The notes below the pieces were generated by a model. The model saw only the letters and a program-made list of their open reading frames with translations. It searched no databases and was not told the DNA's origin. A stretch of 64,000 bases of DNA from Amorphoplanes digitatis. Lineage in GTDB: Bacteria; Actinomycetota; Actinomycetes; Mycobacteriales; Micromonosporaceae. The DNA is taken from assembly GCF_014205335.1 (NCBI RefSeq), contig NZ_JACHNH010000001.1, positions 7,806,501 through 7,870,500 of the forward strand, in the 5' to 3' direction. Shown piece after piece: positions 1 to 8,486 of this stretch. Each line of letters starts with the position of its first letter. Within the stretch, counting starts at the first letter, position 1. The position numbers and the translations under genes are program-made.

Positions 1-770
1 CCCACCAGGGCTTCGTGATGGCGGCGGCGGGCATCGACGCGTCGAACGTCGACAAGACCCACCTGGTGCTGCTCCCGGCGGACCCGGACGCCTCGGCCCG
101 GGCGCTGCACGCGGCGCTGGCGGCGCGCGGCCTGCGGGTCGGCGTGATCGTGTCGGACACCATGGGCCGGGCATGGCGCAACGGCCTCACCGACGTCGCG
201 CTCGGCGCGGCGGGCATCGAGCCGTTCCGCGACCACCGCGGCGAGATCGACCCGTACGGCAACGAGCTCGAGCTCACCCAGATGGCCGTGATCGACGAGT
301 TGGCGGCGGCCGGCGAGCTGGTCAAGGGCAAGTGCGACCAGGTGCCGGTCGCGGTGGTCCGCGGCTACCCGGGCGCGGGCACGGCCGGAACGCCCGGCGC
401 CGTCGCCCTGCTGCGGGACGCGGCCAGCGACATGTTCTCCCTCGGCACGGCGGAGGCGCGGGCCGACGGGCTGCGCGCGGCGGCGACGCTGCCGACCGGC
501 ACGACCGGCACTACCGCCGACCGGGCTGCCGCGGTGGCGCGGGCGCGGGCCCTGGTGGCCGGCGTGATCGCCGAGGGGACCCTGATCGACGCCGGCCAGC
601 CCGGCGTGTTGACGTGTGCTCCCCCGGCGGCGACGGCGGCCGCGCTCATGCGCTTCGGCGCCGACCTGCACCGGCTGCGCGCGGCCCTGGCCGCCGAGGG
701 ACTGTCGTCGGCCGTCGCCTACACGGATGCCGGCGCCACCGTCACCATCGGCGGGGAGACGCCGGCGTGA
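1..770 (+). CDS. cofE: Coenzyme F420-0:L-glutamate ligase (CofE/FbiB N-terminal type), 5' end outside window
   Basis: The enzyme adds gamma-linked glutamates to F420-0 in coenzyme F420 biosynthesis. The reading frame is already open at base 3 (HQGFVMAAAGIDASN), so the true start lies before the window; 255 residues are visible. CofE hallmarks seen are SDTMGRAWRNGLTDVALG, then EPFRDHRGEIDPYGNELE and ELVKGK. Mycobacterial FbiB carries a second, nitroreductase-like domain (RRSVR-type start) after CofE. Here the CofE part is followed only by a tail of about 95 residues without that motif. The next gene starts in its stop codon (GTGA overlap), which suggests coupled translation. Family assignment is firm; the role of the tail is unknown. 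Confidence 0.9.
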   Translation, partial: HQGFVMAAAGIDASNVDKTHLVLLPADPDASARALHAALAARGLRVGVIVSDTMGRAWRNGLTDVALGAAGIEPFRDHRGEIDPYGNELELTQMAVIDELAAAGELVKGKCDQVPVAVVRGYPGAGTAGTPGAVALLRDAASDMFSLGTAEARADGLRAAATLPTGTTGTTADRAAAVARARALVAGVIAEGTLIDAGQPGVLTCAPPAATAAALMRFGADLHRLRAALAAEGLSSAVAYTDAGATVTIGGETPA

Positions 771-1318
771 CCCTGCTGCAAAACGCCGTGGACACGCTGG
801 GCCGCTGGCGGGCCACCTCGGAGGCCGCCGACCTGGCCCGGAAGCGGACCCTCGAACTGCTCGGCGCCGGGCCGGTCGCGCTGACCCGCGCGCACCGGGC
901 CGGGCACGTGACCGCCAGCGCCCTCATCGTCGACGAGCGGCGCCGGGTGCTGCTGTGCCTGCACGGTCGGCTCGGGATGTGGATGCAGGTCGGCGGGCAC
1001 TGCGAGCCCGGCGACGACACCCTCGCGGAGGCCGCGCTGCGCGAGGCCGGCGAGGAGTCCGGCATCCCCGGCCTGCGGCTCGACCCGGACCCGATCGACG
1101 TCGACATCCACGCCGTGCGCTGCGCGCCGGGCGACGGCGCGCCGGCCGGGCCGTCGCACCACTTCGACGTGCGGTTCCTCGCCGTCTGCCCGGCCGGCGC
1201 GGTCGAGCGGATCAGCGACGAGTCGGCGGACCTGGCGTGGTTCACGGCGGACGCGCTGCCGACGCCCCTGGCCGGCGGCGTGGTGCAGCAGCTGGCGCCC
1301 GCCTTCGCCCGGCTGTGA
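767..1318 (+). CDS. Nudix hydrolase, 183 aa
   Basis: This is a soluble Nudix-fold hydrolase, a family that cleaves nucleoside diphosphates linked to another group; the substrate cannot be told from sequence. A Nudix box is visible around residues 74-98 (GGHCEPGDDTL, then REAGEESGI). It keeps the REx2EExG core but has one extra residue before the helix compared with the textbook box, a variant I recall from actinobacterial members. The GTG start at 767 overlaps the stop of the F420 ligase gene by 4 bases, so the two are probably one transcript. It could take part in cofactor housekeeping next to F420 synthesis, but that is only inference from position. Confidence 0.85.
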   Translation: MTLLQNAVDTLGRWRATSEAADLARKRTLELLGAGPVALTRAHRAGHVTASALIVDERRRVLLCLHGRLGMWMQVGGHCEPGDDTLAEAALREAGEESGIPGLRLDPDPIDVDIHAVRCAPGDGAPAGPSHHFDVRFLAVCPAGAVERISDESADLAWFTADALPTPLAGGVVQQLAPAFARL

Positions 1319-1327
1319 CGCGGCCCG

Positions 1328-2446
1328 TCAGATGTAGTGCAGGTCGCCCTTCTCCTTGAGCTCGTCCACCAGGGACTTGACCTCCTGGGCGCGGTCGCGC
1401 GGGCACACCAGGACCGCGTCCGGGGTGTCCACGATGACCAGGTCGCGGACGCCGAGCGCGGCCACCAGGCGGCCGGAGTTCGGGACCACGACGAGGTTCT
1501 CCGTCTCGCGCAGCAGCACGTCCGGGCGGGCCGACATGTCGTGGCCGACCACCACGTTGCCCGCGCCGTCCGCGGCAAGCACCTCGCCGAGGGTGTGGAA
1601 GTCGCCGACGTCGTTCCAGCCGAAGTCGCCGGGAACCGTGCCGACCCGGCCGACCGCGGACGCGCCCTCCATCACCGCGTAGTCGACCGAGATGCGGGGC
1701 AGGGTCTGCCAGACCTCGCCGAGCACCTCCTCGCGGGACGGTGTGTCCCAGGCCTGCGCGATCCGGGCGATGCCGGCGTGCAGCTGCGGCTGCTGGCGCG
1801 CCAGCTCCGCCAGGAAGACGTCGACACGCCAGACGAACATGCCCGCGTTCCACAGGTAGTTGCCGGACTTCACGTAGCTCTCGGCCACGTCGTAGGTGGG
1901 CTTCTCCTTGAACTCCTCGACCGCGAGCACGCCGTCCGCGCCGAGGACCGGGCCGCCGCACTGGAGGTAGCCGTAGCCGGTCTCCGGGCGGGTCGGGGAG
2001 ATGCCCAGCGTCATCAGCAGGCCCTGCCGGGCCCCGGCCATCGCCTGACGGATCACGCCGAGGAAACGGTCGTCGTCGGAGATGAGGTGGTCGGCCGCGA
2101 ACGCGCCCATGATCGCCTCAGGATCGCGCCGGGCGATCACCGCGGCGGCCAGGGCGATCGCCGCGCAGGAGTCGCGCGGCGACGGCTCGACGACGATGTT
2201 CTCCTCCGGCAGCGCGGTCAGCTGGCGGGCCACCGCGGCCGCGTGCGCGACCCCGGTGACGATCAGGACGTGGCTCGGCTCGGTCAGCGGGGCGAGCCGG
2301 GTGACGGTCGCCTGTAGCAGCGACGCCGCGGTGCCGGTCAACGGATGAAGGAACTTGGGGTGACCGGCCCGGGACAGCGGCCATAGACGGGTACCACTGC
2401 CACCTGCGGGAATTACGGCGTACAGGGTTCCCGGGTTCTCACTCAT
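1328..2446 (-). CDS. manC: Mannose-1-phosphate guanylyltransferase (GDP-mannose pyrophosphorylase)
   Basis: It converts mannose-1-phosphate and GTP to GDP-mannose, the donor for mannosylated lipids and glycoproteins, in the cytoplasm. At 372 aa it has the length of a single-domain enzyme without the phosphomannose isomerase half. The nucleotide-binding motif IPAGGSGTRLWPLSR sits at residues 11-25, with EFKEKP and NAGMFVW further on. I chose ATG 2446 over GTG 2452. No Shine-Dalgarno is visible; a TANNNT box (TACACT) lies 8 bases before the ATG, so a leaderless transcript is possible. It lies just downstream of, and on the same strand as, the GT4 gene, as in the Rv3264c neighbourhood beside fbiB in mycobacteria (from memory). 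Confidence 0.93.
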   Translation of the reverse strand: MSENPGTLYAVIPAGGSGTRLWPLSRAGHPKFLHPLTGTAASLLQATVTRLAPLTEPSHVLIVTGVAHAAAVARQLTALPEENIVVEPSPRDSCAAIALAAAVIARRDPEAIMGAFAADHLISDDDRFLGVIRQAMAGARQGLLMTLGISPTRPETGYGYLQCGGPVLGADGVLAVEEFKEKPTYDVAESYVKSGNYLWNAGMFVWRVDVFLAELARQQPQLHAGIARIAQAWDTPSREEVLGEVWQTLPRISVDYAVMEGASAVGRVGTVPGDFGWNDVGDFHTLGEVLAADGAGNVVVGHDMSARPDVLLRETENLVVVPNSGRLVAALGVRDLVIVDTPDAVLVCPRDRAQEVKSLVDELKEKGDLHYI

Positions 2447-2492
2447 GCGCACGCAGTGTAACGATCAATCATGGACTCGGGAGTCGAACCCC

Positions 2493-3638
2493 TCACGGTG
2501 CCACCCTGTTCCAGGTCGCGACGTGCATCTCGGCACTTGTCGTCCAGCTGAATTCCTTGGCGCGGTCGAAGCCCGCCTTCGCCAGCGTGAGCCGGCGCGG
2601 CTCGTCGTGCAGCAGGTCGGCGAGGTCCTCGGCGATGCGGTCCGGGTCCTCGGTGGTGTATGCCACCGCGTCGCCGCCCACCTCCGGCAGCGACAGCCGC
2701 GGCGTGGTCAGCACCGGCGTGGCGCACGCCATCGCCTCGAGGATCGGCAGGCCGAAACCCTCGCCGAAGGACGGATAGCAGGCCACCAGCGCGCCGCCGA
2801 GGAAGCCGGGCAGGTCCGCGTAGCGCAGGTAGCCGGGGCGCAGCAGGCGCAGGTGCGACGGCACCTCGGCCACCGCCCGGTCGATGTCGTCGTCGTGGCC
2901 CTGGCCACCGGCGATGACGAGCGCCGGCGGGTGCGGCCAGTCGCCCACCGCGCGGGCCCAGCCGCGGATCAGGTTCGGGACGTTCTTGCGGGGCTCCTTC
3001 GCGCCGAGGAACGCGACATAGCCCGCGTCGGTGAGGCCGAGCCGGGCACGGACCCGGGCCTTCTCCTCCTCGGTCGGCGCGTGGAACGCCGTCTGGTCGA
3101 CGCCGTGGTAGGCCACGTCGATGTGCGTGGGGTCCGCGTCGAGCAGCCGGATCAGCTCGTCGCGGGTCGCCTTGCTCGGCACGATGACCCGGGCGGCGCG
3201 GCGCAGCGACGTCTTGATCGCGCTGCGGAAGAACGTGCGCCGCGTGTTGTCGTAATGCTCCGGCTCGGTGAAGAAGGTCGCGTCGTGCACCGTCACCGTG
3301 ACCGGGCATCCCGCCCGCAGCGGACACGTGTAGAACGGCGAGTGCAGCACCTTGGCGCCGACCTGCTGGGCCAGCAGCGGCAGGCCGGTCTGCTCCCAGG
3401 CCAGGCGCGCGGGCCGGTGCGCGACCGCCGACGGACCGGCGATGACCTCGGCGGAGGTGAGCATCCTGGAGTAACGCTCCGCATCCGAACGCTGCGCCAC
3501 CACGGCGAGGTCCAGGCGGTCGGGCCCGATGGCGCCGAGCGCGCCCAGGAGTCCGTCGACGTATCTGCCGACACCACCCCGGTCGGCGGGGACGCTCGTG
3601 GCGTCGACGAGGACTCGTGGCGGACGACCGGCGGTCAC
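2493..3638 (-). CDS. GT4-family glycosyltransferase, probably mannosyltransferase
   Basis: This 381-aa GT-B fold enzyme moves a sugar from a nucleotide donor to an envelope acceptor. The glycine-rich donor side is GGQGHD, and the GT4 Ex7E motif is GEGFGLPILEAMACATPVL near residue 310, followed by LSLPEVGGDAVAY. The start is GTG 3638, supported by a GAGGAG ribosome site 8 bases upstream; longer open frames upstream lack coding character. It lies next to GDP-mannose pyrophosphorylase, so GDP-mannose is the likely donor, but donor specificity cannot be read directly. Bases 3639-3810 separate it from a divergent gene and should hold both promoters. Confidence 0.9.
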   Translation of the reverse strand: MTAGRPPRVLVDATSVPADRGGVGRYVDGLLGALGAIGPDRLDLAVVAQRSDAERYSRMLTSAEVIAGPSAVAHRPARLAWEQTGLPLLAQQVGAKVLHSPFYTCPLRAGCPVTVTVHDATFFTEPEHYDNTRRTFFRSAIKTSLRRAARVIVPSKATRDELIRLLDADPTHIDVAYHGVDQTAFHAPTEEEKARVRARLGLTDAGYVAFLGAKEPRKNVPNLIRGWARAVGDWPHPPALVIAGGQGHDDDIDRAVAEVPSHLRLLRPGYLRYADLPGFLGGALVACYPSFGEGFGLPILEAMACATPVLTTPRLSLPEVGGDAVAYTTEDPDRIAEDLADLLHDEPRRLTLAKAGFDRAKEFSWTTSAEMHVATWNRVAP

Positions 3639-3810
3639 GTAGCAACTCCTCGGGGGCAGTGGGCCAGACCACTGGCAAGGGTACGCCGCTCGATGGGTCC
3701 CGTGTCGACCGCGACACCTCAAGACATCGCGCCGTTGTCCGCGCTCCGCGCGGCCGTGCCGACCCGAGATCATCTCGTCACGGACAGTAAACAGACTATC
3801 GTCGTCAGCG

Positions 3811-4539
3811 ATGATTGAGACGATTCCGGCCGCCCTCGCGGCGGCCGTGCGGCGCGACCTGACCACCCCCGTGCTGACCTGGTACGACGACGCCAGCGGG
3901 GACCGAACCGAACTGTCCGGCGCGACGATCGACAACTGGGTCGCCAAGACCGCCAACCTGCTCGTCGACGGGGTCGGCCTCGGCTCCGGCGACGCGGTGG
4001 CGGTCCTGCTGCCGGCGCACTGGCAGACCGCGGCGGTGCTGCTCGGCGCCTGGGCGGCCGGCCTCGCCGCGGACCTCGGCCCGGACCCGCAGCCGGTGGA
4101 GGTGCTCTTCACCAGCCCGGAACGGGCCGGGACGGCGGCGGACTGGGCCACCGGCGACCGCTACGCGACGGGCCTGCTGCCGCTCGCCGCCCCGCTGCGC
4201 GAGGTGCCGCCGGGCTTCCTCGACTACACGGTCGAGGTGCGCGGCTTCGGCGACCGGTTCGTCTCCTCGGCACCCGTCGACCCCAACGACCGGGCGCTGG
4301 CCGGCCCGATCGAGGAGAGCCACCTCTCGGTGTGCCGGGCCGCCGCCGAGCGCGCCACCGAGCTGGGCATCAAGTCCGGCGATCGGGTGCTTGTCGACGC
4401 CGGCGCCTACCCGGACCCGGCGGACTGGCTGCTGGCGCCACTGATCGCCGGCGCGAGCATCGTGCTGTGCGCCAACCTCGATCCGGCCAAGGTGGAGAGT
4501 CGCGCCGAGTCAGAGCGGGTCACGCACCGCCTCACGTGA
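3811..4539 (+). CDS. TIGR03089 family protein (acyl-CoA synthetase-like fragment fold), 242 aa
   Basis: This matches the actinobacterial TIGR03089 family, which resembles the N-terminal half of AMP-forming acyl-CoA synthetases but stops before the adenylation signature. Visible marks are the WYDDASGDRTELSG opening, the AKTANLLVDGVGLGSGD stretch and the end NLDPAKVESRAESERVTH. It lacks the YSSGTTGxPK phosphate loop seen in the neighbouring ligase, so it is unlikely to be an active ligase. The function is unknown. Its last 30 bases overlap the end of the convergent acetoacetyl-CoA synthetase gene. The same family sits near rmlD/wbbL/manB in M. tuberculosis (Rv3268, from memory). Confidence 0.85.
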   Translation: MIETIPAALAAAVRRDLTTPVLTWYDDASGDRTELSGATIDNWVAKTANLLVDGVGLGSGDAVAVLLPAHWQTAAVLLGAWAAGLAADLGPDPQPVEVLFTSPERAGTAADWATGDRYATGLLPLAAPLREVPPGFLDYTVEVRGFGDRFVSSAPVDPNDRALAGPIEESHLSVCRAAAERATELGIKSGDRVLVDAGAYPDPADWLLAPLIAGASIVLCANLDPAKVESRAESERVTHRLT

Positions 4540-6453
4540 CGCGGCGAGCTCCTCGAACGCGGTAAGCGACTCGGGATTGGCCAGGGCACCCCGCGCCGCG
4601 GCCCGGTCCGCAGGGGTGCCGGTGAGGATCCGCTTCACCGGCACCTCCAGCTTCTTGGCCGACAGCGTGCGCGGCACCGCGCGTACCTGATGGATCTCGT
4701 CGGGGACGTGCCGCGGCGAGAGCGCGGCACGCAGCTCTGCGCGGATCCGGCCGCGCAGCTCGTCGTCGAGCTCGACGCCCTCGGCCAGGACCACGAAGAG
4801 CAGCAGCTCGTCCTGGCCGTCGGCGTCGAGGTGCACGACGACGGAGTCGGCGATGTCGGCGACACCCTCGACCACCGAGTAGAACTCGGCGGTGCCCAGC
4901 CGCACCCCGCCCCGGTTCAGGGTGGCGTCGGAACGACCGGTGATGACGCAGCTGCCGTCCTCGCCGATGGTGATCCAGTCGCCGTGCCGCCACACGCCCG
5001 GGTACACGTCGAAGTAGGCCTCGAAGTAGCGCCGGCCGTCCGGGTCGTTCCAGAAGCCGACCGGCATGCTCGGCATCGGCGCGGTGATGACCAGCTCGCC
5101 GAGCTCGCCGATGACGGGCTTGCCCTCCGGGTCGTACGCCTCCACCCGCGAGCCCAGCGCCCGGCACGAGATGACGCCCTCGATCACCGGCAGCAGCGGG
5201 GTGCCGCCGACGAAGCCGGTGCAGACGTCGGTGCCGCCGGACAGCGACTGAAGCTGCGGCGCGTCACCGAGAACCTCGTAGACCCAGCGGAAACCCTCCG
5301 GCGGCAGCGGCGCGCCGGTCGAGCCGACGGCGCGGATCGCTCCCGCCGGCGGGACCACGCCGGCCTTGCGGCAGGCCATCAGGAACGGCGCCGACGTGCC
5401 GAAGTAGGTGACCCCCGCGTCCGCGGCGAGCCGCCACGTCGCGTCGAGGCCCGGGTGGCCGGGGTGGCCGTCGAAGAGCACGATCGCCGCGCCGACCGCC
5501 GGGCCGGAGGCCAGGAAGTTCCACATCATCCAGCCGGTGGTGGTGAACCAGAAGAACCGGTCGCCCGGGCCGAGGTCGTGGTGCAGCGCGAGCATCTTCA
5601 GGTGTTCGAGCAGGATGCCCCCGTGCCCGTGCACGATCGGCTTCGGCAGGCCCGTCGTGCCGGAGGAGTAGAGCACGTAGAGGGGGTGCGCGAACGGGAC
5701 CGGCGCGAACGTCATCGGCTCGTCGCCGTCGAGGCCGTCCCAGTCACCGCCGCCGTTGAGGTAGCCGATCGTGATCAGGTGCTCGACGCTGGGCAGAGCC
5801 GCCCGGATCGCGGCGACCTCCTCGCGGCGGTCGACCGCCTTGTCCCCGTAGCGGTAGCCGTCGACCGCGACCAGGACCTTGGGCTCGATCTGGGTCCAGC
5901 GGTCGATGACGCTGCGCGAGCCGAACTCCGGCGCACACGACGAGAACACCGCGCCGAGGGCGGCCGTCGCCAGCATGAGCACGTACGTCTCGGGGATGTT
6001 GGGCGCGTAGGCCGCGACCCGGTCGCCGGGCCCGACGCCGAGCCGGCGCAGGCCGGCGGCGACCCGCCGGACCCGGTCACGAAGCTGCCGGGCGGTGAGC
6101 GTGACCGGCTCGCGGGTCTGCGAGTACGCGATGACGACCGGATCGTCGTCGCCGAGCCCCGGCATCCGCAGCACGTGCTCGGCGTAGTTGAGCGTGGCGC
6201 CGGGGAACCACCGCGCGCCCGGCATCGCGGCGTCGGGCAGCGTCGCCGTCGGCTCGGTGTGCGCGATGACCTCGAAGTAGTCCCAGATCGCCCGCCAGAA
6301 GCCCTCGAGGTCGGTCACGGACCACTGCCACAGCTCGGCGTAGTCCGCCGCGTCCACGCCGCGCTCGGTCCGCAGCCAGGTCATGAACCGCCCCATCCGG
6401 GACGTCTCGAGAACGTCCGCCGGCGGGGTCCACAGCACCGTGCCCGTCGTCAT
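4510..6453 (-). CDS. Acetoacetate-CoA ligase (acetoacetyl-CoA synthetase), 647 aa
   Basis: It activates acetoacetate to acetoacetyl-CoA with ATP, feeding ketone bodies or storage-polymer intermediates into central metabolism. The full ANL-superfamily layout is present: N-terminal cap (MGRFMTWL, FEVIAHTEP, GARWFPGATLNYAEH), phosphate loop YSSGTTGLPKPIVHG near residue 260, GDWITIGEDG, and the C-terminal catalytic lysine in PRTLSAKKLEVPVKRI. The length is typical for acetoacetyl-CoA synthetases and longer than acyl-CoA ligases of the FadD type. It ends inside the coding sequence of the convergent TIGR03089 gene. Propionyl- or other short-acyl specificity is less likely given the cap sequence. 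Confidence 0.93.
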   Translation of the reverse strand: MTTGTVLWTPPADVLETSRMGRFMTWLRTERGVDAADYAELWQWSVTDLEGFWRAIWDYFEVIAHTEPTATLPDAAMPGARWFPGATLNYAEHVLRMPGLGDDDPVVIAYSQTREPVTLTARQLRDRVRRVAAGLRRLGVGPGDRVAAYAPNIPETYVLMLATAALGAVFSSCAPEFGSRSVIDRWTQIEPKVLVAVDGYRYGDKAVDRREEVAAIRAALPSVEHLITIGYLNGGGDWDGLDGDEPMTFAPVPFAHPLYVLYSSGTTGLPKPIVHGHGGILLEHLKMLALHHDLGPGDRFFWFTTTGWMMWNFLASGPAVGAAIVLFDGHPGHPGLDATWRLAADAGVTYFGTSAPFLMACRKAGVVPPAGAIRAVGSTGAPLPPEGFRWVYEVLGDAPQLQSLSGGTDVCTGFVGGTPLLPVIEGVISCRALGSRVEAYDPEGKPVIGELGELVITAPMPSMPVGFWNDPDGRRYFEAYFDVYPGVWRHGDWITIGEDGSCVITGRSDATLNRGGVRLGTAEFYSVVEGVADIADSVVVHLDADGQDELLLFVVLAEGVELDDELRGRIRAELRAALSPRHVPDEIHQVRAVPRTLSAKKLEVPVKRILTGTPADRAAARGALANPESLTAFEELAASREAVRDPL

Positions 6454-6469
6454 GCCGCCACCCTAACGG

Positions 6470-6985
6470 TTATTCAACCGGGGTTGACCGGGCCTCTTGG
6501 ATCGCCTTCCGCCGGGCCAGCCGGTGCTCCCGCCGGATGATCGCCTCGCGGAAGCGGCGCTGATCGTCGGGCGATTCGGGCAACACGGGCGGGATCGTCC
6601 GCGGATGCCCGGATACATCCACCCCGACGAAGACCAGGTACGCGGTGGCCACCTTCAGCGGCTCGCCGCCGGCGGTGTCCCAGCGCTCGGCGGTCAGCTT
6701 GACGCCGACCTCCATCGAGGTGCTCCCGGTCCAGTTCACCTGCGCGTACGCGTGCACGAGGTCGCCGACCCGCACCGGCTCCATGAACAGGATCTCGTCG
6801 ATCGCGGCGGTGACCGCGGTGCCGCCGCTGTGCCGCGCCGCGGCCGCACCGGCGACGTCGTCGACGAACTTCATCAGGACTCCGCCGTGCACCGTGCCGT
6901 ACAGATTTACGTCGGTGGCGATCATTATTCGGCTGAGGGTGACCCGCGAGTGCGAGGTCAGCCGTCCCACGGGATGGTCACTCAT
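6470..6985 (-). CDS. Hotdog-fold acyl-CoA thioesterase, 171 aa
   Basis: This cytosolic acyl-CoA hydrolase has a single hotdog domain. The diagnostic stretch NLYGTVHGGVLMKFVDD at about residues 27-43 holds the catalytic Asp and the HGG turn of the YciA/BACH-type subgroup, followed by AITAAIDEILFMEPVRVGD-like strands and a basic, helical C-terminal tail (REHRLARRKAIQEAR). I chose ATG 6985 (MSDHPVG) rather than a start further upstream because the extra residues are not hotdog-like. It ends 16 bases before the acetoacetyl-CoA synthetase start on the same strand, so the two probably form an operon of CoA-ester metabolism. Confidence 0.88.
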   Translation of the reverse strand: MSDHPVGRLTSHSRVTLSRIMIATDVNLYGTVHGGVLMKFVDDVAGAAAARHSGGTAVTAAIDEILFMEPVRVGDLVHAYAQVNWTGSTSMEVGVKLTAERWDTAGGEPLKVATAYLVFVGVDVSGHPRTIPPVLPESPDDQRRFREAIIRREHRLARRKAIQEARSTPVE

Positions 6986-7044
6986 GACCGCTACGGTACG
7001 GCGGCCCTTTCTGCGCATTGCCGCAGGCGGGTACGGTGCCGGGC

Positions 7045-8448
7045 GTGCGCCATCTACGGTCGATCATGTATGCCCTTGTACTCGCCCCCGCGGTCTGGAT
7101 CTTGTGCGGTGTCGGCTTCGACCAGGACCTGACGGGCCGGGCGCGCGACAACGGCGGCATCGAGTCGCTCTCCGGCGTGCTGCTGCTCCTGCTCGCCGGC
7201 GCGGCGTACGCGATCCTGCTCTTCGCCCCGATCTCCCCGGCCGGCCCGGCGCTGGCGGGCCTGGTCTTCGCGGTCGTCGGCGCCTGGGCCCGGATAGCAC
7301 CGGACTCCTACGCGGGGATCTGGCCGGCGAACGTGGCCAAGGAGGGCTTCGACGTCAGCACGCCCGGGTACGGGCTGGCGGTCCTGCTGGCCGTGCCGCT
7401 GCTGTGCACGGCGCTGAGCGCACGGCGGTGGCGCGCCTACGAGCCGCCGCAGATCCTGCTGATCGGGACGATCGGCGGCGCACGCGGCGCGGCCCGGGTG
7501 GCCAGCACGCCGATGGCCGCGGAACCGACGTCGGTGATCCCCCAGCAGCGCCAGGTACCGCGCATGCCGCAGATGCCGCCACCGCAGATGCCGCCGCACG
7601 TGCCGCCGTTGTGGACTCCGGCGGCGGACGCCACGCAGGTCGTCGTGCCCGCGGAGCCGACGGTGACGATCCCGGCGGGCGGGCAGCGGACGACCGCGCT
7701 GCCGCCGGCCGTCGCGGTGGACGATGACGACGAGAAGACCACCGTCATGCGGCTCGGCGCCCCGACGCAGCAGGACGAGGCGACCACGCTGCTCCGGACC
7801 GGCGACGGACCGACCGAGGTCATCGCGGAGGCCGAGGAGCCGACCGAGGTCGTCACCGGCACGGACGAGCCGACCGAGGTTGTCACCGAGGCCGGCGAGG
7901 CCACGCACGACGTGCTCGGCTCGGACGACGTGACGCACGACGTCGCGGGCGCGGCCGCCGGGCCGGACGGCGACGCGACCACCCGGCTGGTGCCGCCGGA
8001 CCTGGCCGCCGCCGATTCCGGTGAGCGGACGCAGGTGCTGCGGGTGCCGGCCGTTCCGGACGGCGACTCGACGCAGGTGCTGCGGGTGCCCGCGGCGAGC
8101 GCCGACAGCACCGATTCCGGCGAGAAGACGCAGGTGATCCGGGCCGGCACCGTCGATCCGCCCGAGGACCGCACCCAGCTGCTGACGATCCCGGCACCGG
8201 GCGAGGCCACCGTCGTGAGCCCGGCCGGTGAGAAGACCGAGGAGAACACCAAGCCGATGTCGATCGCCGGCACCGAGCGACCCGATCCCGGCGCGGACCC
8301 GACGACCCAGCTGGGCATACCGGCGGCGGACACGACCGGCCCCACCCAGGACCGCCGCGCGATGACCGTGACCAACCTCGAACGCCCCGCCGACGAGGCC
8401 GCCGACGACACCCGCCCCACCCCCCTACCCACCCCGGACAAGCCCTGA
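7045..8448 (+). CDS. Membrane protein with four N-terminal helices and a long acidic Thr-motif repeat tail
   Basis: I do not recognise a named family. About 130 N-terminal residues hold four likely membrane helices (YALVLAPAVWILCGVGF; LSGVLLLLLAGAAYAILLF; ALAGLVFAVVGAWA; GYGLAVLLAVPLLCTAL). A Pro/Met-rich linker follows (MPQMPPPQMPPHVPP), then some 240 residues, low in complexity and acidic, with about 15 copies of a short unit: acid-x-Thr-(Thr/Gln/Glu/His)-x-(Ile/Leu/Val). Examples are EKTTVMR, EPTEVVT, ERTQVLR, DSTQVLR, EKTQVIR and DPTTQLG. The spacing Thr-x-x-(I/L/V) resembles FHA-domain ligands and the GarA phosphorylation site ETTSVFR; a kinase-substrate role is inference. The start could be GTG 7036 or GTG 7045; no clear ribosome site is seen. 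Confidence 0.75.
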   Translation: MRHLRSIMYALVLAPAVWILCGVGFDQDLTGRARDNGGIESLSGVLLLLLAGAAYAILLFAPISPAGPALAGLVFAVVGAWARIAPDSYAGIWPANVAKEGFDVSTPGYGLAVLLAVPLLCTALSARRWRAYEPPQILLIGTIGGARGAARVASTPMAAEPTSVIPQQRQVPRMPQMPPPQMPPHVPPLWTPAADATQVVVPAEPTVTIPAGGQRTTALPPAVAVDDDDEKTTVMRLGAPTQQDEATTLLRTGDGPTEVIAEAEEPTEVVTGTDEPTEVVTEAGEATHDVLGSDDVTHDVAGAAAGPDGDATTRLVPPDLAAADSGERTQVLRVPAVPDGDSTQVLRVPAASADSTDSGEKTQVIRAGTVDPPEDRTQLLTIPAPGEATVVSPAGEKTEENTKPMSIAGTERPDPGADPTTQLGIPAADTTGPTQDRRAMTVTNLERPADEAADDTRPTPLPTPDKP

Positions 8449-8486
8449 GTCGAGGTGCTGCGCACGGATCGCCCGGCGGCGGCTCG

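Noticed and set aside
2472..2490. tRNA 3'-end-like sequence on the minus strand (GGTTCGACTCCC core) between manC and the glycosyltransferase gene
   Set aside because: The T-stem pairs poorly (G-G and A-A at the outer positions) and no anticodon, D or acceptor partner is present upstream; that space is coding sequence of the glycosyltransferase. Probably chance, at most a remnant.
7690..8360. Short repeated DNA words that could suggest a CRISPR or satellite array
   Set aside because: Repeats are at protein level only, with variable spacing and DNA; they keep the reading frame and have no spacer-repeat structure.
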